Shown: in pieces, positions 34,615 to 43,821 of the stretch
How the letters are laid out: each line of letters opens with the position of its first letter
Numbering within the stretch: the first letter of the stretch is position 1
Source: Spirosoma endbachense
Lineage (GTDB): Bacteria; Bacteroidota; Bacteroidia; Cytophagales; Spirosomataceae
NCBI RefSeq assembly: GCF_010233585.1
Contig: NZ_CP045997.1
Coordinates: 8,111,896 to 8,175,895, forward strand
Length of the DNA: 64,000 nucleotides
Direction: 5' to 3'
The notes under the pieces: model-generated
The model's database searches: none
Seen by the model: the letters and a program-made list of their open reading frames with translations, nothing else
Told to the model about the DNA's origin: nothing
Program-made: the position numbers and the translations under genes

Positions 34615-36609
34615 ATGTCTATCTTGTCCAACGATCTGAAAGCCGATTGGCAATTGAATCACCCAATCTACATGGAGGCCTATCAATCTGGGCGTTCATC
34701 GTTTATTACCAATCTGTTGCCGCAATTTGCCATGCAATTTTCGGTCTATCAGACGCTGGAAATGCTGCACAAGCGTTTAGGGAATGAAACGCTTCGACGG
34801 GCATTAGATCCGGTTGAAACCATTGCCAGCCCCGTTAAAGGTCGGCCCGATGGCGAATGGATGAAGCGTAGTAATATGATCGGTGTCAACGTACGGACGA
34901 CTGGCTCCTTTTGGCAGGTTGTCAATTACGTTCTCACGCTTCCGGCCAGTCATGACAGTATTCACCTGTTACCGATCTGGGAGCCGGGTGTGGTGGGGAG
35001 CTTATATGGCATGGTAAGCTGGCAAATCAATCCTGAGTTTTTTGATGTCGATCTGGCGCGCTTTGTTCCGGCGCTGGATACGGTCGAAAAACAGCTAAAG
35101 GTGGTTATGAACCTGCTCCATGCTATGGGGCGCACCGTTGGAATGGATGTCATTCCGCATACCGACCGTTTTTCGGAAATGGTGCTGGCCTGTCCGTCCT
35201 TGTTCGAGTGGGTTCAGCGCGACGGCGATAAAATTAATGATCATTCCAGTCTGGTTTATAAATATGTGGAAGAAGCGATCTGGCAATACCTGAAGTATGT
35301 TGGTGCCGCCGATGGAACGCCGATAACGTTCGCCAAAGACGTTTTCTTTTCTACCGAGCTGGCTATTCTGACCGACGATCAGCGATCACGAATTTTGTTT
35401 GGTCATTTTAACGACTATGGCGGCCGTCTTCAGCGGAGAATTAATCTGATTCGTCACCTGACGGCACAGGGACTTGAAACGCTGCCGATGACAATGGCTC
35501 CACCGTATCGGGGAATTCATATCGATCCAACAGATTTTATCGTCGATGAGTATGGGCAGACGTGGTATCAGTATGCCTTCGACGAACCGCAACTGATGTC
35601 GCGCGTATTTGGCCCATTAGCCCGGTATCGTTTCTATGAATCGAAAGATAATAACCAGAACTGGGAGCTTGACTTCGACCGACCGAATTACCCGGCCTGG
35701 GCCTATATCTGTCAGAAAGTGCACGAGTGTCAGCAGACCTATAATTTCGACTTTATGCGGGGCGACATGGCGCATGTTCAGATGCGGCCAGCGGGCGTTC
35801 CGGAGATGATAGGGCACTATTATGACCCCTTGCGGGCCATCAAACGCTATGTCCGGGGGAATGGATCACCTCATTTCGCGTTCTTTGCCGAAACATTTCT
35901 GGCTCCGCCTGATGTGATGGGTTATGGCGATGAACTAGATCATCTGGACGCCATTGAGGCTGAATCGACGCTGGGTGATTTGCAGTCGCTGGTCGTGGGC
36001 TCTGAGGAGTTTAATCGCCAGTTCTCGGCCTATTACGACTACTTGAAGACGCGTCGGTTTGCGCCTAATTTTACCGTTATCTCGGCCGATAAAGATGATC
36101 CGCGCTTCGATGAATTTTACCAGACCGGCAATCTGTTTCGCTATTTTACGGCGCTCTTTCTTACCGATATGCCCAGTTATATCGGCCTGGGATTTGAATT
36201 GCGTAATCTCCATGATGAGCGGGGAACAAACGAAGAATACTCGAAACTGTACGTTTTTCAGATCGAAGATGATCGTCAGCCCGATAAGGTGACGCACGGC
36301 CCATACGAATGGGGGCAGAACGTAGAGCAATTCAAAAGTATTCTGCGTATCCGGACGTTTGCCGAACGTATCTGGCCAGTCATTGCCGGTCAGGAAACCC
36401 GCTGGCTGGTGGCTCCCGATGCACAGAGCACCGATCGTGACTTCATTGCCTGGACACACACGGGGCCAACGGGCTATGTTTTTGCTGCAGCTTATTCCGA
36501 CGAGTTACCCGATACGATTCCAGAACTGGAGCAAACAGCTTCGATGGAGCTGGTTTTTGAGGAGGGTGGATGCCGGATCTGGCATACTATCGAGTCGTTG
36601 GAAGGTTGA
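34615..36609 (+). CDS. Divergent GH13 alpha-amylase-like protein
   Basis: 664 residues with the TIM-barrel motifs of GH13: GMDVIPHTDR (region I, DVxxxH), DFMRGDMAHV (region II with the nucleophile Asp and following His) and HFAFFAETFLAP (region III acid Glu). Region IV is not clear; DHLDAIEAE is a candidate. N-terminal MLHKRLGNETLRRAL and SLYGMVSWQINPEFFDVD are unusual. No signal peptide, so cytoplasmic glucan or sugar-phosphate chemistry is likely. If leaderless, the start is the ATG at 34615; an internal Met at codon 20 is the alternative. A radical SAM gene follows after 99 bases on the same strand. Confidence 0.72.
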   Translation: MSILSNDLKADWQLNHPIYMEAYQSGRSSFITNLLPQFAMQFSVYQTLEMLHKRLGNETLRRALDPVETIASPVKGRPDGEWMKRSNMIGVNVRTTGSFWQVVNYVLTLPASHDSIHLLPIWEPGVVGSLYGMVSWQINPEFFDVDLARFVPALDTVEKQLKVVMNLLHAMGRTVGMDVIPHTDRFSEMVLACPSLFEWVQRDGDKINDHSSLVYKYVEEAIWQYLKYVGAADGTPITFAKDVFFSTELAILTDDQRSRILFGHFNDYGGRLQRRINLIRHLTAQGLETLPMTMAPPYRGIHIDPTDFIVDEYGQTWYQYAFDEPQLMSRVFGPLARYRFYESKDNNQNWELDFDRPNYPAWAYICQKVHECQQTYNFDFMRGDMAHVQMRPAGVPEMIGHYYDPLRAIKRYVRGNGSPHFAFFAETFLAPPDVMGYGDELDHLDAIEAESTLGDLQSLVVGSEEFNRQFSAYYDYLKTRRFAPNFTVISADKDDPRFDEFYQTGNLFRYFTALFLTDMPSYIGLGFELRNLHDERGTNEEYSKLYVFQIEDDRQPDKVTHGPYEWGQNVEQFKSILRIRTFAERIWPVIAGQETRWLVAPDAQSTDRDFIAWTHTGPTGYVFAAAYSDELPDTIPELEQTASMELVFEEGGCRIWHTIESLEG

Positions 36610-36708
36610 AAAGCTGGTAGTTTCGGGCAACTATACCTGTTAACCAATGACATTTCGATTGATTTGAAGAACGTGTTTCGCTAGCGCTTTCGGTTGTACC
36701 TTTACACG

Positions 36709-37731
36709 ATGAATCGCAACCTGCTCGACGGCCTTAACTTTGCTTCCAAACTAACGCCAAAGCGTGTGGCTAATGCGCTGAAGGTATTGTACAGTTATTA
36801 CCGTTCCCGACAAACGGGCCAGTCCATGCACCAGGGCTTGCCTATGTCTGTGTCGTTTGAACCAACTACTTCCTGCAATTTGCGATGCCCTGAGTGCCCC
36901 AGCGGTCTGCGATCATTTACGCGACCGACCGGAATGCTCGGGGAAGATCTCTACAAACGCACGATCGATGAACTGCACGAAACGCTGCTTTATCTGATCT
37001 TTTATTTTCAGGGCGAACCCTATCTGCACCCACAGTTCCTGGAACTCGTGCGGTATGCCACTGACCGTAATATCTATACTGCAACCAGCACCAACGCTCA
37101 TTACCTAACCGATGCCAATGCTCGAAAAACGGTTGAATCGGGCCTGGATCGATTGATTATTTCCATCGATGGAACAACGCAGGAAGTGTATCAGCAGTAT
37201 CGGGTAGGTGGGAAACTCGAAAAGGTGCTGGAGGGCACGAAGAACATTATCCGCTGGAAAAAAGAACTGAAATCGCGGACGCCCCATGTTGTGTTCCAGT
37301 TTCTGGTTGTAAAGCCCAACCAGCATCAGATCGCGGAAGTGAAAAAACTGGCGCGTGAATTAGGTGTCGATGAAGTTGGCCTGAAAACGGCGCAGATCTA
37401 TGATTATGAGCACGGTTCAGACCTGATTCCGACAATAGACCAGTATAGCCGGTACGCTCATCAATCCGACGGGACGTATGCAATCAAGAATGGCTTCGGT
37501 GACCATTGCTGGAAAATGTGGCACTCCTGCGTGATCACCTGGGATGGTCTGGTGGTGCCCTGCTGTTTCGATAAAGATGCTCACCATCGGCTTGGTGACC
37601 TTCAGAACGAATCATTTGCTGACCTCTGGCAGGGTCCATCTTACCAGGAGTTTCGCCAGACATTACTCCGCTCCCGTTCTGAAATAGAAATGTGCCGCAA
37701 CTGTACCGAAGGTACAAAGGTTTGGGCCTGA
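36709..37731 (+). CDS. Radical SAM/SPASM enzyme
   Basis: 340 residues from the ATG at 36709; a TTG five codons earlier is less likely. The radical SAM cluster is CNLRCPECP (CxxxCxxC), and the C-terminal SPASM region has HSC, VPCCFD and MCRNC cysteines for an auxiliary Fe-S cluster. The barrel motifs FQGEPYLHP and ISIDGTTQEVYQQYR are typical of this family. Substrates in the family range from peptides to carbohydrates and cannot be told here. It lies between the GH13-like gene and parA; the hairpin at 37753-37816 separates it from parA. Confidence 0.88.
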   Translation: MNRNLLDGLNFASKLTPKRVANALKVLYSYYRSRQTGQSMHQGLPMSVSFEPTTSCNLRCPECPSGLRSFTRPTGMLGEDLYKRTIDELHETLLYLIFYFQGEPYLHPQFLELVRYATDRNIYTATSTNAHYLTDANARKTVESGLDRLIISIDGTTQEVYQQYRVGGKLEKVLEGTKNIIRWKKELKSRTPHVVFQFLVVKPNQHQIAEVKKLARELGVDEVGLKTAQIYDYEHGSDLIPTIDQYSRYAHQSDGTYAIKNGFGDHCWKMWHSCVITWDGLVVPCCFDKDAHHRLGDLQNESFADLWQGPSYQEFRQTLLRSRSEIEMCRNCTEGTKVWA

Positions 37732-37752
37732 GTTAATTGTGAATGAGTGAGT

Positions 37753-37816
37753 GAGTGAATGAGTGAATGAGTGAATAGTTTTTGCGCCAGCTATTCACTT
37801 ATTCACTCATTCACTC
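37753..37816 (+). terminator. Hairpin built from octamer repeats (GAGTGAAT)
   Basis: Tandem copies of GAGTGAAT (37753-37778) face their inverted copies (37791-37816) with one mismatch in 26 bases and a 12-base loop containing TTTTTG. It lies just after the radical SAM stop and may act as terminator; the octamer repeat suggests expansion by slippage. Confidence 0.6.
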
Positions 37817-37850
37817 CTTAAATTTTGTGGAACATTCCGTGGAACAGTTC

Positions 37851-37881
37851 TTGCATTCGTGAAAACTATCCGGCATCTTTG
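37851..37881 (+). promoter_or_regulatory. Bacteroidota-type promoter for parA operon
   Basis: TTG at 37851, a 20-base spacer, CATCTTTG at 37874 (one base off TAnnTTTG). It ends 20 bases before the parA ATG at 37902. Confidence 0.6.
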
Positions 37882-37901
37882 GGACTGCAACGCACAGACC
37901 C

Positions 37902-38684
37902 ATGGGTAAAGTCATTGCTATCGCCAACCAAAAGGGGGGCGTCGGTAAAACTACGACAACAATCAACTTGGCCGCCAGCTTGGCCGCCCTCGAATTTCAG
38001 ACGCTTATTGTAGATGCAGATCCGCAGGCGAACTCAACCTCCGGGCTGGGATACAATCCAAAAGAAATCGAGAACAGCATTTACGAGTGCATGGTCGAAG
38101 GAGTTCGTCCACAGGATGCCATTATTCAGACGGATTTCCCGAACCTGAATTTACTTCCTTCGCACATTGACCTCGTTGGTGCTGAAATCGAGATGATTAA
38201 TCTCCAAAACCGGGAGGATAAGATGAAAAATGCCCTCGACAGCATCCGCGACGAGTACGATTTCATCATTATCGACTGCTCGCCGTCGCTGGGGTTAATT
38301 ACAATCAACAGCCTGACCGCTGCTGATTCAGTTATAATTCCGGTTCAATGCGAGTATTTTGCGCTCGAAGGCCTGGGTAAATTGCTCAATACGATCAAGA
38401 TTATTCAATCGCGATTAAATACGCATTTGTCCATTGAAGGAATTTTGCTGACTATGTATGATCTGCGTGTCCGACTCTCAAATCAGGTAGTTGGCGAGGT
38501 GACCAGTCATTTCCAGCAGATGGTATTCAGCACCATAATTCCGCGGAATATTCGACTGAGTGAGTCGCCAAGCTTCGGCGTTCCGGCACTTGCTCAGGAT
38601 GCCGACAGCAAAGGAGCGGTAAGCTACCTGAATCTGGCCCGCGAAATTCTGGCTAAAAACGGGTTGATGCCACATGAAGTGTAA
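37902..38684 (+). CDS. parA: Chromosome partitioning ATPase ParA (Soj)
   Basis: 260 residues with the deviant Walker [10 protein letters not shown] near the N terminus, the DADPQANST signature and Walker [12 protein letters not shown]. Length and lack of an N-terminal DNA-binding domain fit chromosomal ParA/Soj, not plasmid ParA. It is an ATP-dependent, nucleoid-bound partner of ParB in origin segregation. It is the first gene of a run parA-parB-DUF5683-dapB-lepB, an order common in Bacteroidota. No exact parS consensus was noticed nearby by eye. Confidence 0.96.
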   Translation: MGKVIAIANQKGGVGKTTTTINLAASLAALEFQTLIVDADPQANSTSGLGYNPKEIENSIYECMVEGVRPQDAIIQTDFPNLNLLPSHIDLVGAEIEMINLQNREDKMKNALDSIRDEYDFIIIDCSPSLGLITINSLTAADSVIIPVQCEYFALEGLGKLLNTIKIIQSRLNTHLSIEGILLTMYDLRVRLSNQVVGEVTSHFQQMVFSTIIPRNIRLSESPSFGVPALAQDADSKGAVSYLNLAREILAKNGLMPHEV

Positions 38685-38744
38685 AGCGGGTGGGAACCCG
38701 TTAGTAGTGTAGAGAAAATGCGGGCTTCCTCCCGCGCTACAGGT

Positions 38745-39665
38745 ATGGACAACGCGAACACCAAAGCACCGAATAAGAAGATGATAGGATTGGGCCGAGG
38801 CTTGGGTGCCCTGTTGCACGACAGCGAAGCGGTCAATCGGCAGTCGAAACCGTCGCCGTTTGAGTCCATTAGTACGATGACGGAAATCAGTTTAACGCTG
38901 ATTGAAACAAATCCTTTTCAACCCCGTACCCGTTTTGATGAAGAAGCCTTACAGGAATTAGCCGACTCGATTCGGATTCAGGGTATTATTCAGCCCATTA
39001 CGGTTCGGCAACTGGGCAAAGATCGCTACCAGTTAATTTCGGGCGAACGGCGTCTTCAGGCATCCAAACTGATTGGAATGACTCATATTCCGGCTTATGT
39101 CCGGACGGCCAATGACCAGCAAATGCTGGAAATGGCTCTGATTGAGAACATTCAGCGCGAAAACCTCAACTCCATAGAAATTGCCCTGAGCTATCAGCGT
39201 CTTATTACCGAGTGTAGTCTGAAACAGGAAGAACTGGGCGAACGTGTCGGAAAAAACCGCACAACGGTTAATAACTACATTCGGCTTCTGAAGCTTCCGC
39301 CCGTGATTCAGGCGGCTCTTCGTGACAATAAAATTTCGATGGGGCACGCCCGTGCGATCATTAATATTGAAAACCCCGATTCGCAAATTCGCCTTTTTAA
39401 TCGCGCCGTCGACGAAGAATGGTCGGTTCGGAAGGTTGAAGAAGCCGTTCGAAATCTCTCTGACGATGGCGAGGAACCCCTTGCCAGTCGTCGTGTAACA
39501 CTGCCCAAGCAGGAGATGCGTAGCCTTCAGTTTAAGCTATCGTCGTTGTTTGGTACGAAGGTTTCGATTAAAGCAGACGAAAAGCATAAGGGCGAAATCA
39601 AAATTCCGTTTACTTCTCAGGAAGAATTAACTAAAATTCTGGAGGTACTGAACTCACAGGCGTGA
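38745..39665 (+). CDS. parB: Chromosome partitioning protein ParB (Spo0J)
   Basis: 306 residues from the ATG at 38745, which follows AGG and gives MDNANTKAPNKKMIGLGRGLGALL, with the family's GLGRGLGALL box; an upstream ATG at 38718 lies inside an inverted-repeat-like stretch and is less likely. The CTPase/ParB box reads ISGERRLQASKL, the parS-binding helix-turn-helix is in KQEELGERVGKNRTTVNNYIR, and the C terminus dimerises. It binds parS and spreads on DNA. Only 60 bases follow parA, so they are cotranscribed. Confidence 0.95.
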   Translation: MDNANTKAPNKKMIGLGRGLGALLHDSEAVNRQSKPSPFESISTMTEISLTLIETNPFQPRTRFDEEALQELADSIRIQGIIQPITVRQLGKDRYQLISGERRLQASKLIGMTHIPAYVRTANDQQMLEMALIENIQRENLNSIEIALSYQRLITECSLKQEELGERVGKNRTTVNNYIRLLKLPPVIQAALRDNKISMGHARAIINIENPDSQIRLFNRAVDEEWSVRKVEEAVRNLSDDGEEPLASRRVTLPKQEMRSLQFKLSSLFGTKVSIKADEKHKGEIKIPFTSQEELTKILEVLNSQA

Positions 39666-39733
39666 CCGTGTTAAATTACCTTAAAAGGGTGACTCGTCGG
39701 TCGAGACGAAGTGGCATTGGGCGTTGTGTTTCT

Positions 39734-40516
39734 ATGAAACAAATTAGTGCCTTATTGGTCGTTATTCTGTTGTTCACGTTGCCCCTGTTTGCCCAGCAAC
39801 CAGCCATTAATCCGGCCCCAACACCGGCTCCAATCGATTCGACGGGTAATTTGAATTTGCGTTCAACCCCGGATACGATTCCACCGGCTGTTCAGCAAAA
39901 GGGCCGGATTGGCACAGATGCGGCTCCCCGACCGATTCGGGTTGGAAGCTCCGTGTTGACACCAGAGGGCGGTTCGGGAATACGGGCCAGCGATACCGTT
40001 CAGGTTACAGCGAAGCAGGAAGCTGAAATCCGGAAAATCATCCCCCGTAAAGCCACCATTCGCTCGCTGATTCTGCCCGGCTTGGGGCAGGCCTACAATC
40101 GACAATACTATAAAATCCCATTTATTTACGCTGGTTTCGGTGTGATGGGTTATTTATTTGTGAAATACAAAGGTCTGGCTAACCAGGCAGAAGACGGGTA
40201 TCGGTTGCTTCTATACGGACGAAAAATTAGTGATAAAGTATATGAGCCCGTCGATTCTGTTGTGATCGGAACGCAAATTATCCGCACGACAACAGGGGCC
40301 AAAGCAGGTTATGATCTGTATCGTCGGTATCGTGATCTGAATATTTTGCTGTCGGTTGGGCTTTGGGCCATCAACATCATTGAGGCTAATGTAGCGGCAC
40401 ACCTCAAAACGTTTGATTTATCCGACGATATTTCTATGCGCATCGAACCCCGGGTCTTACCTGTGCCGGGCGCAGGGTTTGTTCCGGGCGTTCGGGTCGC
40501 TTTCACCTTTAAATGA
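39734..40516 (+). CDS. DUF5683 exported protein
   Basis: 260 residues from the ATG at 39734, chosen because it gives a clean signal peptide (MKQISALLVVILLFTLPLFAQQ); a GTG frame at 39662 overlaps the parB stop. After a Pro/Thr-rich linker comes the DUF5683 core with SLILPGLGQAYNRQYYKIPFIY and a hydrophobic helix (AGFGVMGYLFV), a second helix (LLSVGLWAINIIEANVAAH), and a C-terminal beta strand ending VRVAFTFK, typical of outer-membrane-associated proteins. It belongs to the conserved parB-dapB neighbourhood in Bacteroidota. The biochemical function is unknown. Confidence 0.85.
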   Translation: MKQISALLVVILLFTLPLFAQQPAINPAPTPAPIDSTGNLNLRSTPDTIPPAVQQKGRIGTDAAPRPIRVGSSVLTPEGGSGIRASDTVQVTAKQEAEIRKIIPRKATIRSLILPGLGQAYNRQYYKIPFIYAGFGVMGYLFVKYKGLANQAEDGYRLLLYGRKISDKVYEPVDSVVIGTQIIRTTTGAKAGYDLYRRYRDLNILLSVGLWAINIIEANVAAHLKTFDLSDDISMRIEPRVLPVPGAGFVPGVRVAFTFK

Positions 40517-40582
40517 AGGATGTATGATGTACACTAATCGATGCCATCTACGTTAACATTCTTCGTTATAGATTAACTATTT

Positions 40583-41329
40583 ATGAATATTCTTCTTCTT
40601 GGCTACGGAAAAATGGGTAAGGCCATCGAGCAAATTGCGCTCGAACGGGGCCACCAGATAGCCGTTCGTATCGATGCTGACAATCGTGCTGACCTGGAAA
40701 CTACGCCATCAGATGCTGTCGATGTGGTGATTGAATTTAGCTCGCCTGAGTCGGCCGCCGAGAATATCAAGTACTGCCTTCAACGCGGCTGGCCGGTAGT
40801 TTGCGGAACAACGGGCTGGCTAAGCCACCGGGCTGAAATCGAGCAGATATGCCAGGAAAAAAAAGGTGCGTTTTTCTACGCATCGAACTATAGCATCGGT
40901 GTAAATCTGTTCTTTCGGTTAAATAAAACGCTGGCGCGTTTTATGCGGAATTACCCATCCTATCAGGTGTCGATGACAGAGATTCACCACACCGAGAAAA
41001 GGGATGCGCCCAGTGGAACGGCCATTACACTGGCAGAGGGCGTACTGGAAAACCTACCGGGCAAAAATCGCTGGGTGAATCGGGAAGCGGGCAGCGAAGG
41101 TTCGTTAATCGACTCGACTGATGCCGTTGAAATTGAGTCGCTGCGTGAAGGAACCGTGCCCGGAACCCATACGGTTCGGTATGACTCGGAAGTTGACCAA
41201 ATTGAAATTAAACATATTGCCCACAGCAGGCAGGGTTTTGCCCTTGGAGCGGTGGTTGCGGCAGAGTGGATTATTGGCCGTGAGGGCATCTTTGGAATGG
41301 ACGATTTATTGGGGAGTGATCAATTATGA
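40583..41329 (+). CDS. dapB: 4-Hydroxy-tetrahydrodipicolinate reductase
   Basis: 248 residues. It reduces 4-hydroxy-tetrahydrodipicolinate with NAD(P)H in lysine and diaminopimelate synthesis. The N-terminal Rossmann motif is LLGYGKMGKAIE; the substrate site reads MTEIHHTEKRDAPSGTA, containing the catalytic His and Lys. It is fourth in the parA-parB-DUF5683-dapB-lepB run, 66 bases after DUF5683. Length is normal for the Bacteroidota form. Confidence 0.95.
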   Translation: MNILLLGYGKMGKAIEQIALERGHQIAVRIDADNRADLETTPSDAVDVVIEFSSPESAAENIKYCLQRGWPVVCGTTGWLSHRAEIEQICQEKKGAFFYASNYSIGVNLFFRLNKTLARFMRNYPSYQVSMTEIHHTEKRDAPSGTAITLAEGVLENLPGKNRWVNREAGSEGSLIDSTDAVEIESLREGTVPGTHTVRYDSEVDQIEIKHIAHSRQGFALGAVVAAEWIIGREGIFGMDDLLGSDQL

Positions 41330-41448
41330 ATCGGAATAGGTCAAATAAAACCAATCCATCTTCGTAATTTCGTTAAAAGTTCATTCAATTAGTTACCCGT
41401 TAGTTAACGTAGTCATCATTTATCATTCATAATTCACCATTAGTTACA

Positions 41449-42621
41449 GTGTCGATAACCAAAACACAGGCCGAAACGAGGCCGGCTAAACCCAAAAAAT
41501 CGGCCATTCGGGAGTGGTTCGATTCCGTTTTGTTCGCTGTTGTAGCGGCTACGCTTATCCGATGGCTGTTTATGGAAGCGTTTACGATTCCGACACCTTC
41601 GATGGAAAATAGCCTGATGGTTGGTGATTTCCTGTTTGTAAGCAAGCTTCATTATGGCACCCGCACACCCAGAACCCCCTTGCAGGTTCCGCTGACGCAC
41701 CAGAAAATATGGGGTACCGAAATACCTTCCTACAGCACGGCCATCCAGTTGCCATCTTACCGCTTACCGGGATTCACACACGTCAAAAATGGAGATGTTG
41801 TGGTCTTTAATGTTCCTCCTAAGTATCTCAACGACAATATCGACTATCCCGTTGATTTGAAAACGAATTACATCAAGCGCTGCATTGGCATTCCGGGCGA
41901 TGTGCTCGAAGTCCGTCAGCGCGAGGTATTCGTGAACGGAAAAGCGTTTCCAACTCCGCCCCGTTCGGAACAGAAATATTTCATAAAAACAACGGAAGTG
42001 CTGGATGCTACTTTCTTCCGTAAATACGAAATCGTTAACGACTATCGTGATCCAAGCCAGCCAACCGAAAACTGGAAGCCACTGGAGCAGTACAACGACT
42101 CGACCAAAACATCGGCGATGGTTGGCTATATGGTGAACACTACTGCCGATGTAATGGCCAAATTTAAAGAATTCGACTGGGTGAAGGGTATCGAGCCAAT
42201 GGCCGACAAGCCCGGCGAGATGTCGCCCGGTATTTATGGTACACCGACATTCAAGTGGAATCATGATAATTTCGGGCCGATCACCATTCCGAAAAAAGGG
42301 GCTACAATTCAGGTCAACGCGCAAACAATTGCGTTATACGGCTCGGTTATTGAATTGTATGAGGGCAACGAGAAAGTGGAGGTAACACCAACCGGTATTA
42401 AAATTGGCGGTCAGCCTATCACCTCCTATACCTTCAAGCAGGATTATTACTTCATGATGGGCGATAACCGTGATAACTCACTCGATTCCCGCTTCTGGGG
42501 CTTCGTTCCCGAGGATCATATCGTTGGGAAAGCGGTATTTGTCTGGATGTCACTTGATCCAAACCCAGCTAATGTCTGGAATAAAATCCGCTGGAATCGG
42601 TTGTTCCGAACGATTGATTAA
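41449..42621 (+). CDS. lepB: Signal peptidase I
   Basis: 390 residues with a GTG start at 41449. An N-terminal membrane helix ([20 protein letters not shown]) leads to catalytic Ser51 in PTPSMENSL, and the general base Lys143 lies in [13 protein letters not shown]. The family box [16 protein letters not shown] is intact near the C terminus. The protein is longer than the E. coli enzyme's core because of a large insertion (about 175-300) between boxes, as usual in Bacteroidota. It removes signal peptides on the outer face of the inner membrane. A terminator follows at 42648. Confidence 0.94.
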   Translation: MSITKTQAETRPAKPKKSAIREWFDSVLFAVVAATLIRWLFMEAFTIPTPSMENSLMVGDFLFVSKLHYGTRTPRTPLQVPLTHQKIWGTEIPSYSTAIQLPSYRLPGFTHVKNGDVVVFNVPPKYLNDNIDYPVDLKTNYIKRCIGIPGDVLEVRQREVFVNGKAFPTPPRSEQKYFIKTTEVLDATFFRKYEIVNDYRDPSQPTENWKPLEQYNDSTKTSAMVGYMVNTTADVMAKFKEFDWVKGIEPMADKPGEMSPGIYGTPTFKWNHDNFGPITIPKKGATIQVNAQTIALYGSVIELYEGNEKVEVTPTGIKIGGQPITSYTFKQDYYFMMGDNRDNSLDSRFWGFVPEDHIVGKAVFVWMSLDPNPANVWNKIRWNRLFRTID

Positions 42622-42647
42622 TCAATCTACCATACGAGTTTGACGTG

Positions 42648-42675
42648 AGGCCCCGAATGAACATTCGGGGCCTTT
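42648..42675 (+). terminator. Terminator after lepB
   Basis: Perfect stem AGGCCCCGAATG / CATTCGGGGCCT with a 2-base loop, then TT, 27 bases after the lepB stop. Confidence 0.85.
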
Positions 42676-42764
42676 CCATAAATGGAAGTCGGTTTATTCG
42701 CTATATCTACATCAATTCACTGAAAGATAGCGTTACTTTGTTCATAGATAGCTACATAACGCCA

Positions 42765-43751
42765 GTGCAGAAACGGAATACTTCCATCAATACTCAGTTT
42801 TTTGTCGTCCTTTTAACCCTATTTTTCTGCTTAAGTCGGTGGGGAGATCAGCAGATTCTGGCCAGACCAACCAATAGCCATGTCGCTCCGACTAAACCCG
42901 GCAAGAAACGAATAGCGGGAAAAGTACATCGGCGCTCAACAATCAAGTCAATCGCAGTCAATCGCAAAGCAACGAAGGGAAAAGCGCTGGCTAAGGAAAA
43001 CAAGAAGGTCGTTTCATCAACGACTGTAGCCTTGTTTGGCCCGAGATATGCCCGTGTAGCGGTGAAAGATCATTTGCTGAGAGGAGCGGTCTATTATCTG
43101 GCATCGGGGCATGGCGGGCCTGATCCGGGCGCGCTGGGCCGGTATGGCAAGTATGTCTTACCCGAAGATGAATACGCCTACGACGTAACTATCCGGCTGG
43201 CTCGCGCCCTGATGGAACATGGTGCTACTGTTTACATGATTCTTCAGGATCCTAATGATGGCATTCGGGACGATAAAATACTGAAGCTGGACCGCGACGA
43301 AGTTACGTATCTCCGACAGACAATCCCATTAAACCAGACCCTTCGGCTACGCCAGTGTACGGATGCCGTGAACCGGCTAAACCGAAAACATAAGGGGGCG
43401 TATCAACGAATGGTAACCATTCATGTCGACAGCCGGAGCGCGGGCGAAACCATCGATGTGTTTTTCTATCACCACCAGAACAGTGGTGTAGGGAAAAGGC
43501 TGGCAAAAAATATCCATCGGAGCTTCAACGCTGGCTATAAGCGATACCAGCCTAACCGGAGCTATCTGGGCAACGTATCGGACCGGAGTAGCTTGTACGT
43601 GGTAAAAAACAGCCATCCGCCAACCGTCTTTATTGAATTAGGCAATATCCGGAACGAGAAAGATCAGCGTCGCTTTTTGCTGGCAGGTAACCGGCAGGCT
43701 CTGGCTAACTGGATATGCGATGGTATGCGGGCAGATTATAAATTACGATAG
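42765..43751 (+). CDS. N-acetylmuramoyl-L-alanine amidase
   Basis: About 329 residues from a GTG at 42765 that yields a signal peptide (MQKRNTSINTQFFVVLLTLFF). The frame is open to an ATG at 42645, but that lies inside the lepB terminator, so I prefer the GTG. After a Lys-rich basic linker, the amidase_3 domain carries zinc ligands in ASGHGGPDPG, EDEYAYD and TIHVDSR, and the catalytic Glu in VFIELGN. The enzyme cleaves the bond between muramic acid and L-alanine in peptidoglycan, in the periplasm. The basic linker may bind the wall. Confidence 0.85.
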   Translation: MQKRNTSINTQFFVVLLTLFFCLSRWGDQQILARPTNSHVAPTKPGKKRIAGKVHRRSTIKSIAVNRKATKGKALAKENKKVVSSTTVALFGPRYARVAVKDHLLRGAVYYLASGHGGPDPGALGRYGKYVLPEDEYAYDVTIRLARALMEHGATVYMILQDPNDGIRDDKILKLDRDEVTYLRQTIPLNQTLRLRQCTDAVNRLNRKHKGAYQRMVTIHVDSRSAGETIDVFFYHHQNSGVGKRLAKNIHRSFNAGYKRYQPNRSYLGNVSDRSSLYVVKNSHPPTVFIELGNIRNEKDQRRFLLAGNRQALANWICDGMRADYKLR

Positions 43752-43753
43752 CA

Positions 43754-43796
43754 GTAGGCAGTAAGTAAATGACTATTGACTAAATACTGCCTACTG
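43754..43796. terminator. Inverted repeat between amidase and ung
   Basis: AGTAGGCAGTA and TACTGCCTACT pair perfectly across a 21-base loop; a further copy, CTGCCTACT, follows at 43809. It lies between convergent genes and could terminate both. Confidence 0.5.
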
Positions 43797-43821
43797 AGGA
43801 CTGTAAACTGCCTACTAAAAA

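Noticed and set aside
35935..36459. 174-residue minus-strand frame
   Set aside because: Antisense to the GH13-like gene; no motif, no promoter.
37738..37820. Possible CRISPR-like short repeats
   Set aside because: The repeat unit is 8 bases without spacers and forms one hairpin, so this is a tandem/inverted repeat, not an array.
37860..38745. parS or replication origin near parA/parB
   Set aside because: No exact parS consensus or cluster of DnaA boxes was noticed by eye, and no dnaA or rnpA is present; chromosomal parAB need not be next to the origin.
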